A stretch of DNA of 64,000 bases from Actinocorallia aurantiaca (lineage in GTDB: Bacteria > Actinomycetota > Actinomycetes > Streptosporangiales > Streptosporangiaceae). This document shows positions 8,801 through 16,680 of the stretch, piece by piece. The stretch spans positions 563,947 through 627,946 of the forward strand of contig NZ_BAAATZ010000012.1 of assembly GCF_039533685.1 (NCBI RefSeq), written 5' to 3'. Numbering within the stretch: the first letter of the stretch is position 1; each line of letters begins with the position of its first letter. The position numbers were made by a program, and so were the translations under genes. Under the pieces are notes generated by a model. The model ran no database searches. It saw only the letters and a list, made by a program, of their open reading frames with translations, and had not been told where the DNA came from.

Positions 8801-11658
8801 CCGCCACGCTCGGGCAGGTCGCCGAGACCCTCACCCAGCTCGTCGAGACCGGCGAGGCCGTCGCCGAGGACTCGGCCGAGGCCGCGGCCAAGATCGTCCC
8901 GCCCGGCGTGGACACCTGGGTCGAGGCGTTCGCGATCGACTGGCGCGAGCTGGACGCCCCGGCGCGCAGCGCGATGCGCACGCCCGGCACGTGGCGGCTC
9001 GTCGGCGCGCACCCGGCCGGACCGGCGCTGGCCGAGGCGCTGGAGGCCGCCGCCTGCGGGTCGGGCGTGGTCGCCGTCGTGCCCGCCGCCGGACCCGAGC
9101 GGCTGGACCTGCTGCGCGAGGCCGCCGACGCGGTGCTGGCGAACAAGGACGTGACGCGCTGCGTGATCGTCCAGGAGGGGCCGGGTTCCGCCGGGTTCGG
9201 CAAGACCCTGCACCTGGAGGCGCCCTGGGTCGCCACGGCGGTCGTCACCGCCGACCCCGCGCTGCCCGGGCGGATCGAGCGGATCGTCGCCGAGGCGGTC
9301 GCGACCGACGGGTTCCGCGAGGTCGCCTACGCCGCCGACGGCACCCGCACCGAGCCCGTCCTCCAGCAGGTCGAACTCGCCGGAACGGACCTGCCGATCG
9401 GCGCCGGGGACGTCACGCTGGTGGCGGGCGGCGGCAAGGGCATCACCGCCGAGTGCGCGCTGGAACTGGCCCGCGAGAGCGGCACCGCGCTCGCCCTGCT
9501 CGGCCGGTCCGACCCCGCGGCCGACGACGAGCTCGCCGCCAACCTGGCCCGCATGGAATCGGCCGGGGTGACCGCGCGGTACTTCCGCGTCGACGTCACC
9601 GACCGCGCCGCCGTCGCCGCGACCGTCCAGGAGATCGGCGAGGTCCTCGGCAAGGTCACCGCCGTGCTCTACGGGGCGGGCGGCAACGTGCCGAAGCTGC
9701 TGGAGGAACTCACCGACGACGACTACCGGCGGACCATCGACCCGAAGGTCACCGGCCTGGAAGCCGTCCTGAACGCCGTCGACCACGACACGCTGAAGCT
9801 GCTCGTCTCCTTCGGCAGCATCACCGGACGGGCCGGGCTGCGCGGCGAGGCCCACTACGCCGTCGCCAACGAGTGGCAGAGCGACCTCGTCCAGGAGCTG
9901 TCCGCCAGGCTGCCGCACACCCGCTGCCGCGCGGTGGAGTGGTCGCTGTGGTCGGGCGTCGGCATGGGCGAGCGGCTCGGCTCGGTGGAGAACCTCTCCC
10001 GCGTCGGCGTCCACACCATCACCCCCGACCAGGGCGTGGGGATGCTGCGCGGTCTCGTCGCCGACCCGGACGCGCCGGTCGTCGCGGTCGTCACCGGCCG
10101 GTTCGGGCAGATGCCGACCGTGCGGTTCGGCTCCGACGAGCTGCCGCTGCTGCGCTTCCTGGAGCAGCCGCGGGTGTTCTACCCCGGCATCGAGCTGGTC
10201 GCCGACTCCGAGCTCAGCTGGGCCAACGACCCCTACCTGGCCGAGCACGTGTTCAGCGGCGGGACCAACGCGGTGCTGCCCGGCACCGTCGGCATCGAGG
10301 CGATGACGCAGGCCGCGGCCGGCGTCCTCGGCACGGACGCCGTTCCGGTCCTGGAGGACGTCGAGTTCCTGCGAGCCGTGGTCCTCGGCGAGGACGAGAA
10401 GATCACGCTGCGGGTCGCCGCCCTGGTGACCGCCCCCGGGCGCGTCACCACGGTCGTGCGGTCCAGCACCACCCGGTTCCAGCTCGACCACTACCGGGCG
10501 GTCTGTGACTTCTCGGCCCCGGTTCGGACGACCGCAGCGAAGCGAGGATCGGCCGAACCGGCCCTCGGGGGTCTGGGGGTCGCCCCCCAGACCAGCACTC
10601 GCCTCCGGCCGCTCGGGTTCGCCGACCCCGCTGACGCCGAACTCCCGGCGATGGCGTTCGACCCGGCCACCGACCTGTACGGGCCGATGCTCTTCCACGG
10701 GCCGCGGTTCAAGCTGGTGGAGAGCGTGCACCGCACCGGCGCGCAGCTCGCGACGAGCCGCCTGCTGCCCGGCACCGGCGCCGCGTGGTTCGGCCGCTAC
10801 CTGCCGTCCACGCTGCTGCTGGGCGACCCGGCCGCGCGCGACGCCTACATGCAGCCGATCCAGACGTGCGGCCCGACGGTCCTGGCGATCCCGGCGGGCA
10901 TCCGGCGGCTGGTGCCCGGCCCGTCGACCGGTTCGGCCCCGGCGACGGTGCACGTCCGGCACCGGTTCGACGACGAGGAGTGGGACGTCGAGGTCGCCGG
11001 CCCCGACGGCCGGATCATCGAGACCTGGGAGGGCTTCACCACCCAGCTCGTCAGCAAGTACGAGGTCCCGGCGGTTTGGGTGCCGATGCTGCTCGGCTCC
11101 TACCTGGAGCAGGCGCTCATCGACCAGGGACTGTCCGGCCGGATCATGCTCGACCGGGACCCCGAGGGAGCCGAACGCCGCGAGGCCAGCGAACTGATGC
11201 TCAAGCGCCTGCTCGGCGCGGGCACCAAGGTCGCCTGGCGGCCCGACGGCAAGCCCGAGGTGGACTCCGGCCGCACCGTCTCGGTGTCGCACCGGGCCGG
11301 CGTCACGGTCGCGGCGGCCGTCCCCGGCGTCGACCTGGAACTCGTCGAGAGCCGGGACTGGGCGAGCCTGCTCGGCCCCGACCGGCTCGCCCTGGCCGAG
11401 ACCATCGCCGAAGAATCCGGCGAGAGCCTCGACGCTTCCGCGACCCGCGTGTGGTCGGCCGGGGAGTGCGTGGTCAAGGCCGGGCTGCCGGTCGAGACCC
11501 CGGTCACCTTCGACTCGGTGAACGAGGGGGGCTGGGCCGGGCTGCGCTGCGGCGACCAGCGCATCCTCACCTTCGCCACCCGGCTGCGCGACGTCGCCGA
11601 ACCCGTCGTGCTGGCCGTCCTCACCTCCGAGGGCCCGGCGGAAGGGCAGACCCGCTGA
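5830..11658 (+). CDS. Enediyne-type iterative type I polyketide synthase (KS-AT-ACP-KR-DH-PPTase)
   Basis: 1942 residues from TTG 5830, which follows a TGGAG ribosome site. An upstream in-frame TTG at 5806 is less likely. The domain order is that of PKSE enzymes. The KS has the DGACASS nucleophile Cys211, with His344 in EGHGTGTAVG and His384 in KANIGHTK. The AT has GHSLGE Ser652 and HAFHSP around His754. The ACP has DDLHLSSI, with Ser964 the likely phosphopantetheine site. The KR has GGGKGI near 1200 and Tyr1343. The DH has catalytic His1473 in LAEHV. The C-terminal phosphopantetheinyl transferase has GVDLE with Asp1835 and WSAGECVVKAG at 1875-1885, so the enzyme probably activates its own ACP. 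PKSEs make linear polyenes iteratively. The other enediyne core genes (E3/E4/E5 type) are absent here, so the product may be a polyene or something new. A repeat-like insertion lies in the DH-coding region. Confidence 0.92.
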   Translation: MSSRIAIIGMACRFPDAGSPAELWENALAGRRSFRRLPPERIRMEDYWSADKSAPDHFYSTEAALLRDWEFDRLRFKVAGTTYRNTDMVHWLALEVAAEALADAGFPDGRGAPLESTGVVIGNSLTGEGQRAAGIRLRWPYVRRIVANALEGKVGREDLADLLGRMEHDYKAPFPVPDGDYLAGGLANTIAGRVCNHFDFNGGGYTVDGACASSLLSLITACNALISRDMDVAVAGGVDISIDPNELIGFSRAGALATDDMRVYDQRSAGFWPGEGAGMVVLMREEDALARGHRVHGIVNGWGMSSDGAGGITRPESDGQRICIDRAYRRAGFGVEEVPYFEGHGTGTAVGDAAELQTISDARKAADPSAPPAVIGSIKANIGHTKAAAGVAGLIKAVQAVNHGVLPPTTGCERPHPILTEGTPSLRVLSKGEAWPEGAPLRAGVSAMGFGGINTHVVVESARPSRPRIDGRTRTILSSQQDTELFCLDADTADELASAAASLSAVAEGMSRAELPDLAAHLAGKLSRKTRRAAVVASTPRQLADRLRRVASLAGAERHLDPLGGVFVGTLGELPRVVLMFPGQGSGGNASGGAARRRFEEIEELYERAALPTGGDQVDTAVAQPRIVTASVAGLRLLDRFGIQARAAVGHSLGELVALHWGGSYDEAALLRIAAARGRAMSELSESGGAMASIAADASAVTPLLEGEPVVVAGYNSPGQTVVSGPSEAVTRVVAAATRAGLSAVRLPVSHAFHSPLVSPAADAFAARLAEEKPGPVRRRVVSTVTAAAVAEDPGELLREQITAPVRFTEALSEAAKDADLLIEVGPGQVLTGLAREITDVPAIATRTDEESLAGLLQTLGAAFALGAGVQIGELFSGRFSRPFDPEAKPHFLANPCETTPDVDPALLVSTAPSPAEAGAAASADDDTTDPLLLLRQMVAEFAEFPLESVRADSKFLDDLHLSSIVVGQIVGEAMKRLGLDRPAAPTGYATATLGQVAETLTQLVETGEAVAEDSAEAAAKIVPPGVDTWVEAFAIDWRELDAPARSAMRTPGTWRLVGAHPAGPALAEALEAAACGSGVVAVVPAAGPERLDLLREAADAVLANKDVTRCVIVQEGPGSAGFGKTLHLEAPWVATAVVTADPALPGRIERIVAEAVATDGFREVAYAADGTRTEPVLQQVELAGTDLPIGAGDVTLVAGGGKGITAECALELARESGTALALLGRSDPAADDELAANLARMESAGVTARYFRVDVTDRAAVAATVQEIGEVLGKVTAVLYGAGGNVPKLLEELTDDDYRRTIDPKVTGLEAVLNAVDHDTLKLLVSFGSITGRAGLRGEAHYAVANEWQSDLVQELSARLPHTRCRAVEWSLWSGVGMGERLGSVENLSRVGVHTITPDQGVGMLRGLVADPDAPVVAVVTGRFGQMPTVRFGSDELPLLRFLEQPRVFYPGIELVADSELSWANDPYLAEHVFSGGTNAVLPGTVGIEAMTQAAAGVLGTDAVPVLEDVEFLRAVVLGEDEKITLRVAALVTAPGRVTTVVRSSTTRFQLDHYRAVCDFSAPVRTTAAKRGSAEPALGGLGVAPQTSTRLRPLGFADPADAELPAMAFDPATDLYGPMLFHGPRFKLVESVHRTGAQLATSRLLPGTGAAWFGRYLPSTLLLGDPAARDAYMQPIQTCGPTVLAIPAGIRRLVPGPSTGSAPATVHVRHRFDDEEWDVEVAGPDGRIIETWEGFTTQLVSKYEVPAVWVPMLLGSYLEQALIDQGLSGRIMLDRDPEGAERREASELMLKRLLGAGTKVAWRPDGKPEVDSGRTVSVSHRAGVTVAAAVPGVDLELVESRDWASLLGPDRLALAETIAEESGESLDASATRVWSAGECVVKAGLPVETPVTFDSVNEGGWAGLRCGDQRILTFATRLRDVAEPVVLAVLTSEGPAEGQTR
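10519..10593. repeat. Intergenic-type palindromic repeat embedded in the PKS DH coding sequence
   Basis: Two inverted repeats lie back to back. CCGGTTCGG (10519-10527) pairs with CCGAACCGG (10553-10561) and spans an AGCGAAGCGAGG tract. GGTCTGGGGG (10570-10579) pairs with CCCCCAGACC (10584-10593). Hairpins of this form are usual between genes in high-GC actinomycetes. Here the stretch reads through in frame and encodes a low-complexity linker (APVRTTAAKRG, then PALGGLGVAPQTS) between the two hot-dog halves of the DH domain. It looks like a tolerated in-frame insertion. Confidence 0.55.
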
Positions 11659-12092
11659 TGGGCGACGCCTACGAGTACCGGCACATCGTCACCATCGAGG
11701 ACACCGATCTGCTCGGCAACGTCAACTACGTCAACTACATCCGGTGGCAGGGCCGGGCCCGCGAGCTGTTCCTGCGGGACTACACGCCCGACGTCGTCGC
11801 CGGGTTCGCCGACGGGGTCCGGCTGCTGACCGTCAGCTGCCACTGCGACTACCTGCGCGAGCTGCGGGTGTTCGACGAGGTCGTGGTCCGGATGCGGCAG
11901 GGCGAGCTCGGCCAGACCCAGTCGGTGATGACGTTCGAGTACTGGCGGCAGCTCCCCGACGGCGGCGAGGAGCTCGTCGCCACCGGAGAGCAGCGGATCG
12001 CCTGCGTCACCGCCGGCGCCGACGGCCACCTCGTCCCGGCCCGCTTCCCCGAGTCGATGCGACGCGTCCTCTCCCAGGTACAGAGCCGCTAG
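11658..12092 (+). CDS. Enediyne-type hot-dog thioesterase (CalE7/SgcE10/DynE7-like)
   Basis: 144 residues. The ATG overlaps the PKS stop by one base (TGATG), indicating translational coupling. It is a single hot-dog fold thioesterase of the family that releases PKSE products: the N-terminal stretch HIVTIEDTDLLGNVNYVNYI followed by RWQGRARELFL matches the CalE7-type signature (family consensus ETNLVGNVYFVNY...WQGRCREMFL). An Arg in the WQGR segment is the family's catalytic feature; these enzymes lack a classical acid catalyst. It most likely hydrolyses the ACP-bound polyene. Its pairing with the PKS supports the enediyne-type assignment more strongly than either gene alone. Confidence 0.9.
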   Translation: MGDAYEYRHIVTIEDTDLLGNVNYVNYIRWQGRARELFLRDYTPDVVAGFADGVRLLTVSCHCDYLRELRVFDEVVVRMRQGELGQTQSVMTFEYWRQLPDGGEELVATGEQRIACVTAGADGHLVPARFPESMRRVLSQVQSR

Positions 12093-12100
12093 GAGGCCTC

Positions 12101-12916
12101 ATGACAGACATGAGACAGGAAGCCGTCTCGGCCACCGCCCGCTGGACGGCGGCGGTCCGCGCCCACGAGTCCGGCCTGCCGGACGCGCTGTTCACCGACC
12201 CGTACGCCGCCGGCCTGGCCGGGGAGGAGGGCTTCCGGCTCCTGGAGCGCTACGGCAACCCGGGGGTCAAGGAGTTCATCGCGATCCGCACCCGCTACCT
12301 GGACGAGGTCGCCGCCCGGGCGCCCGGACAGGTCGTCCTTCTGGCGGCGGGCCTGGACACCCGGACGGCCCGGCTGCCGTGGCGGCCCGGCACGGTCGTG
12401 TACGAGGTGGACCGGCCCGCCCTGCTGGAGGCCAAGGACGAGGAGCTGGCCGCGCTCGGCGCCCGGCACGGCTGCGGGCGCAGGACCGTCGCGGCGGACC
12501 TGACGGGCGACTGGACGTCCGCGCTGCGGGCGGCCGGCTGGAGCTCCGGGGAGCCCACCCTGTGGATCGCCGAGGGGCTGCTGCTCTACCTGCCCGAGCG
12601 GGACGCCCGCACGCTGGCGGCGACCGCGGCGGAGCTGTCCTCGCCGGGCGACGTCCTGGCGGGGGACCTGCTCAGCCACCAGTCGATGGTCAGCGAGTTC
12701 TCCCGGGAAGGGCTGCGCAGGCTCACCGAGGACGGCTGCCCGTGGCTGTTCGGCACCGACCGGCCTGAGGACTTCCTCACCGAGTGCGGCTGGAAGCCCG
12801 CCGAGGTCCTGTGCCCCGGCGAGCCCGGCGCGTCCTTCGGCCGCTGGCCGTGGGAGCCGCTCCCCCGCGAGGTCGAGGGCTTCCCGCGCAACTTCCTGTT
12901 CACCGCCCGCCGATGA
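12101..12916 (+). CDS. SAM-dependent methyltransferase, LCMT/PPM1-like family
   Basis: 271 residues. The ATG follows a perfect AGGAGG (12091-12096) that overlaps the stop codon of the thioesterase gene. It is a class I methyltransferase of the leucine carboxyl methyltransferase-like (TIGR00027) group. Visible features are FIAIRTRYLDE, the SAM motif VVLLAAGLDTRTARL, the acidic VYEVDRPALLEAK, and the substrate-pocket segment LWIAEGLLLYLPE. In actinomycete natural-product clusters this family often makes O- or carboxyl-methyl groups, so methyl-ester formation on a polyene acid released by the thioesterase is plausible but inferred. It is the last gene of the cassette, ending just before the hairpin shared with hen1. 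Confidence 0.88.
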   Translation: MTDMRQEAVSATARWTAAVRAHESGLPDALFTDPYAAGLAGEEGFRLLERYGNPGVKEFIAIRTRYLDEVAARAPGQVVLLAAGLDTRTARLPWRPGTVVYEVDRPALLEAKDEELAALGARHGCGRRTVAADLTGDWTSALRAAGWSSGEPTLWIAEGLLLYLPERDARTLAATAAELSSPGDVLAGDLLSHQSMVSEFSREGLRRLTEDGCPWLFGTDRPEDFLTECGWKPAEVLCPGEPGASFGRWPWEPLPREVEGFPRNFLFTARR

Positions 12917-12920
12917 AACC

Positions 12921-12980
12921 GTGAACGGAGCGGCNNNNNNNNNNNNNNNNNNNNNNNNNNNNNNNNNNCGCTCCGTTCAC
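12921..12980. terminator. Convergent palindromic terminator containing an N-run
   Basis: The arm GTGAACGGAGCG (12921-12932) and its exact complement CGCTCCGTTCAC (12969-12980) flank GC plus 34 Ns (12935-12968). If the Ns have zero true length the two sides join into one 26-bp perfect palindrome. It lies between the convergent methyltransferase and hen1 genes, and the right arm contains the hen1 stop codon. A stable hairpin would explain an assembly break here. Confidence 0.6.
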
Positions 12981-14383
12981 CGGGTGAACACGCCCATCTG
13001 GGTGGGCGGGCCGACCTCGGGATCGTCGTCGCCCACCGGCTCATAGCGGACCGCGTACCCGTACCTGTCGCAGACCTCCCCGGCCCACTCGCGGAACTGC
13101 GCGCGGGTCCACTCGAAGCGGTGGTCGGGGTGCCGGAGGCCCGTCAGGCCCTCGTAGCGCACGTTGTGCTCGACGTTGGGCGTCGTCACCACGACCGTCC
13201 TGGGCCGGGCATGCCCGAAGACCACCCGGGCCAGCGCGGGAAGGCGGGGCTGGTCGACGTGCTCGACGACCTCCATCAGCACCGCCGCGTCGTAGCCGCG
13301 GAACCTGTCGTCCAGGTAGGTCAGCGCGCCCTGGAACAGCTCCAGCCGTTCGGCCTGAAGCCGCGGCAACCGGTCCACCTTCAGCCTGCGGCGGGCGATG
13401 GCGACCGCGGTGTGCGAGACGTCCACCCCGGTGACCCGGGTAAAGGACGAGTCGGGCAGCAGCCGGGAGACCAGCTTGCCCTGCCCGCATCCCAGGTCCA
13501 GGACGGAACGTGCCTCCTCCCGCTTCAGCGCGGCGGTGACCGCCTCCAGCCTCCGCTCGTTCAGCGGGACCTTGCGCTCGTGCTCCTCGGCCCCGTCCCG
13601 GTCGGCCTCGGGCAGGTCGAGCGCGTCCTCCGGCAGGCCCTCGGCGTCGGCGAGGCGGCCCAGGGCCGCCCGTACCAGCCCGCGCCGGTTGCCCAGGTAG
13701 CGGCGGGTGATCCCGGCGCGCTCGGGGTGTCCGGCCAGCCAGCCGGACCCGGCGCGGATCAGCTTGTCGACCTCGTCCGGGGCGACCCAGTAGTGCTTGG
13801 ACTGGTCGAGCACCGGCAGCAGCACGTACACCTGGTTGAGCGCGTCCGCGAGCCGGACCGTCCCGCGCAGGGTCAGCGTGACGTACCGGGAGTCGCCCCA
13901 TTCGGGGAAGCGCTCGTCCAGCTGAACGGGTTCGGCGGAGACCTCCCAGCCGAGCGGCTCGAACAGCCTCCGCGCGAACTCCGGGCCGCCCTTGCAGGGC
14001 AGCGTCGGCAGTGAGAGCTCCAGCGGGACGGTCCCGTCCGCGAGTTCCCGGCGAGCGGGGCAGCGTCCGCGCATGGCCGTGCGGAAGACCGCGTTCATCG
14101 CCGAGGCCAGCAGGGACGAGGCCGCGTAGGGCCGGTCGTTGACGTACTGGCCGAGGGAGAAGTCAGGGCTGTTCTTCCCCCGGCTCCGCTGGAGGCCGAT
14201 CGGGTCCACCTCCAGCAGCAGCGCGGCGGTGCAGCGCTCGGCGGAGGCCTCGGGGTAGAAGACGTGCGCGGTCCCGAAGGCCTGCTCGAACTCCTGCGCC
14301 CGGTCGGGATGCTTGTGGAGCAGGAAGCCCAGGTCGGTCGCCGGGACGCCGGGGCCCGAGGTCATCGTGATCGTCAGCAGCAC
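12977..14383 (-). CDS. hen1: 3'-terminal RNA ribose 2'-O-methyltransferase Hen1
   Basis: 468 residues from GTG 14383, which has a GGGGGAG ribosome site 9 bp upstream and opens with the family N-terminus (V/M)LLTITMT followed by ATDLGFLLHKHPDR. An ATG 33 bp further upstream is possible. The N-terminal half is the bacterial Hen1 domain that pairs with Pnkp. The C-terminal half is the methyltransferase, with SAM motif VLDLGCGQGK near 294-303 and metal-binding residues Glu371, Glu374, His375 (MEVVEHVD) and His421 (RHPDHRFEW), matching the E-E-H-H set of C. thermocellum Hen1. Hen1 marks the 3' end at a broken RNA so that the religated site resists renewed cleavage. Pnkp and Hen1 genes are normally adjacent; here the PKS cassette separates them. 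Confidence 0.93.
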   Translation of the reverse strand: MLLTITMTSGPGVPATDLGFLLHKHPDRAQEFEQAFGTAHVFYPEASAERCTAALLLEVDPIGLQRSRGKNSPDFSLGQYVNDRPYAASSLLASAMNAVFRTAMRGRCPARRELADGTVPLELSLPTLPCKGGPEFARRLFEPLGWEVSAEPVQLDERFPEWGDSRYVTLTLRGTVRLADALNQVYVLLPVLDQSKHYWVAPDEVDKLIRAGSGWLAGHPERAGITRRYLGNRRGLVRAALGRLADAEGLPEDALDLPEADRDGAEEHERKVPLNERRLEAVTAALKREEARSVLDLGCGQGKLVSRLLPDSSFTRVTGVDVSHTAVAIARRRLKVDRLPRLQAERLELFQGALTYLDDRFRGYDAAVLMEVVEHVDQPRLPALARVVFGHARPRTVVVTTPNVEHNVRYEGLTGLRHPDHRFEWTRAQFREWAGEVCDRYGYAVRYEPVGDDDPEVGPPTQMGVFTR

Positions 14384-14474
14384 CGGCCCAGTCTCCCCCA
14401 GAGCCGGAAAATGCACGATTTGTTATTTGCTGCTGGTTTCGCGGACGAAGCAGACCCCACAAGAATGAGCGATT

Positions 14475-16553
14475 GTGATCTCCCGCAGCACAGCCCTGGC
14501 CCTCACCGCCGTCCTCGGCCTCCCCCTGCTCGCCGTGGCGGGCTCCTCGGCCGCTGCGCCCGGCCCCTGCGGGAGCGTGTCCGCCCGGCCGTGGTGCGAC
14601 CGCGGCCTGCCGGCCGACAGGCGGGCCGGACTGCTGCTGAAGGCGATGACCCTGGACGAGAAGCTCGGCCTGATGGCCGGGGACGACGCCCTCGGCCCGC
14701 TCGCCACGGACAAGGACCCCAACGCCCACGAGGGGACTCTCAACGGGATCCCCCGGCTCGGCGTCCCGACCGTCCTCATGGCCGGAGGCGGACCCGCCGG
14801 GATCCGGCAGGGGCCGGGCACCGCGCTGCCCGCTCCGATCGCGCTGGGCGCCGGGTTCTCCACCGCCGACGCCGCCCGGTACGGCAGGCTCGTGGGCGAC
14901 GAGGGCAAGCGCAGGGGCAACGACATCGTCCTCGGCCCCGCCCTGGACATCCTGCGCATCCCCAACGCCGGGCGGGGCTACGAGTCCTACGGCGAGGACC
15001 CGTACCTGACCGGCAGGCTCGGCGTCTCCTGGATCAAGGCCGCCCAGAAGCAGGGCGTCCTGTCGATGGTCAAGCACTACCCGGCCAACAACCAGGAGAC
15101 CGACCGCTACCAGATGAACGCGGTCGTCGACTCCCGGACGATGCAGGAGATCTACCTGCCCCCCTTCGAGGCCGCGGTCCGCGATGCCGGGGCCGCCGCC
15201 GTCATGTGCGGCTACAACAAGGTGAACGGCAAGCCCTCCTGCGCGAACGGCACGTTCCTGGGCTCGGTGCTGCGGAGCTCCTGGGGGTTCAAGGGCTTCG
15301 TGGCGTCCGACTGGCTGATCGGCGCGAAGAACACCGTGGCGTCCGTGCGCGGCGGGCTGGACGTCGAGATGCCCGTCGGCCTCATCTACAGCAAGGACCA
15401 GCTGAACCAGGCGCTGCGCGAGAAGAAGATCACGTCCAAGCAGGTCGACAAACGGGTCCGGGCCTACCTGCGGACCCTCTTCGCGCACGGCGTGTTCGAT
15501 CGCGCCCGGTACCGCGACAGGCCGCAGACCGTCAACGTCGGCGCCAACAACCGGACTTCGCAGTCCATCGCCGAGAACGGCATCACCCTGTTGAAGAACA
15601 AGGGCGTCCTGCCGCTCAAGGCCGGGGCGAGTGTGGCCGTCATCGGGTCCTCCGCCGCCGACTACATCAGCGGCGCCGGCTCCTCCAAGGTCACCCCGCG
15701 CAACCCCGTCACCGCGCTGCAGGGCGTCAACGCCCGCGCCGGCGGCCCTGTCTCCTACTCGGACGGCTCCAGCCTCACCGCGGCCGCGGCCGCCGCCCGC
15801 CGCGCCGACGTGGCCGTCGTGGTCGTGTCGGACGCCCGGGAGGAGGCCGAGGACCTCAAGTGCATCTCCCTCAAGTGCGGCGCGCCCGATCGCGAGGACC
15901 AGGACGCCTTGATCCGCAGGGTCGCCGCCGCCAACCGCAACACCGTCGTGGTCATGCAGACCGGCGGGCCCGTCCTGACCCCGTGGCGGAGCAAGGTCGC
16001 GGGCCTGGTGCAGGCCTGGTACCCCGGCGAGCGCGGCGGTACGGCCATCGCCCGCGTCCTGTACGGCGACGCCGAACCCGGCGGACGGCTCCCTGTCACG
16101 TTCCCCGTCGCGAACGCGAAGGCGGCCAAGGGCGGCACCGTCCGCTACACCGAGAAGCTCCAGGTCGGCTACCGCCGGTACAACGCCCGCAGGCTTCCGG
16201 TCGCCTACCCGTTCGGGTACGGGCTCTCGTACACGACGTTCAAGTACAGCCGTCTGAAGGTGTCGGGCAACCGCGTCCAGGTGACGGTGACGAACACCGG
16301 AAAGCGCACTGGATCCGCCGTCCCGCAGCTCTACCTGACCTTCCCGCGCAGCGCCGGGGAGCCTCCCCGCCAGCTCAAGGGCTTCAAGAAGGTCACTCTG
16401 GCGCCGGGCCGGTCCAAGCGCGTCACCTTCGTCCTCGACAAGCGTTCCTTCTCCGTCTGGAAGAGCGGGTGGAAGACCGTCCGCGGCTGCTACACCGTCG
16501 AGGCCGGCCCCTCCAGCCGTCATCTCCCCCTGTCCGCCAAGCTGTGCCGCTGA
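14475..16553 (+). CDS. Secreted glycoside hydrolase family 3 (beta-glucosidase-like)
   Basis: 692 residues from GTG 14475. An N-terminal signal peptide (MISRSTALALTAVLGLPLLA, cleavage near SSAAA) indicates export. The GH3 (alpha/beta)8 domain shows the substrate-binding KHYPANNQE segment and nucleophile Asp279 in GFVASDW. The alpha/beta sandwich domain follows (GITLLKNKGVLPLKAG; acid/base region near EEAEDLK), then a C-terminal fibronectin III-like domain typical of GH3 beta-glucosidases (YPFGYGLSYTTF). It probably cleaves beta-linked glucosides or xylosides outside the cell. A cysteine pair (LKCISLKCG) near the acid/base loop may be a disulfide. It diverges from hen1 across about 90 bp and has no obvious link to the neighbouring clusters. 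Confidence 0.9.
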   Translation: MISRSTALALTAVLGLPLLAVAGSSAAAPGPCGSVSARPWCDRGLPADRRAGLLLKAMTLDEKLGLMAGDDALGPLATDKDPNAHEGTLNGIPRLGVPTVLMAGGGPAGIRQGPGTALPAPIALGAGFSTADAARYGRLVGDEGKRRGNDIVLGPALDILRIPNAGRGYESYGEDPYLTGRLGVSWIKAAQKQGVLSMVKHYPANNQETDRYQMNAVVDSRTMQEIYLPPFEAAVRDAGAAAVMCGYNKVNGKPSCANGTFLGSVLRSSWGFKGFVASDWLIGAKNTVASVRGGLDVEMPVGLIYSKDQLNQALREKKITSKQVDKRVRAYLRTLFAHGVFDRARYRDRPQTVNVGANNRTSQSIAENGITLLKNKGVLPLKAGASVAVIGSSAADYISGAGSSKVTPRNPVTALQGVNARAGGPVSYSDGSSLTAAAAAARRADVAVVVVSDAREEAEDLKCISLKCGAPDREDQDALIRRVAAANRNTVVVMQTGGPVLTPWRSKVAGLVQAWYPGERGGTAIARVLYGDAEPGGRLPVTFPVANAKAAKGGTVRYTEKLQVGYRRYNARRLPVAYPFGYGLSYTTFKYSRLKVSGNRVQVTVTNTGKRTGSAVPQLYLTFPRSAGEPPRQLKGFKKVTLAPGRSKRVTFVLDKRSFSVWKSGWKTVRGCYTVEAGPSSRHLPLSAKLCR

Positions 16554-16646
16554 TATTTCCGGTGCGGAACGCATAGTCCACCCATGCATCATTCATCGCA
16601 ATATGTGACGACTCGCAACTAGGAGTGTCCACCGATTTCCTGAATT

Positions 16647-16670
16647 CTCGTTTCCAGAGAGCGAAACGAG
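16647..16670 (+). promoter_or_regulatory. Leader hairpin before the lanthipeptide operon
   Basis: CTCGTTTC (16647-16654) and GAAACGAG (16663-16670) form an 8-bp stem with an 8-base loop. It ends just before the AGGGGG ribosome site of lanKC. It could be a translational control hairpin or a regulator dyad; which one cannot be told from sequence. Confidence 0.35.
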
Positions 16671-16680
16671 AGGGGGAAAC

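Noticed and set aside
5896..11292. 1798-codon open frame antisense to the PKS
   Set aside because: Antisense shadow caused by GC-rich third positions; composition is Arg/Gly/Asp/Val-rich with no recognisable domain.
4588..12916. Complete enediyne biosynthetic cluster
   Set aside because: Only the PKS and thioesterase of the enediyne core are present in the window. The E3/E4/E5-type genes and warhead tailoring genes are missing, so enediyne production cannot be claimed.
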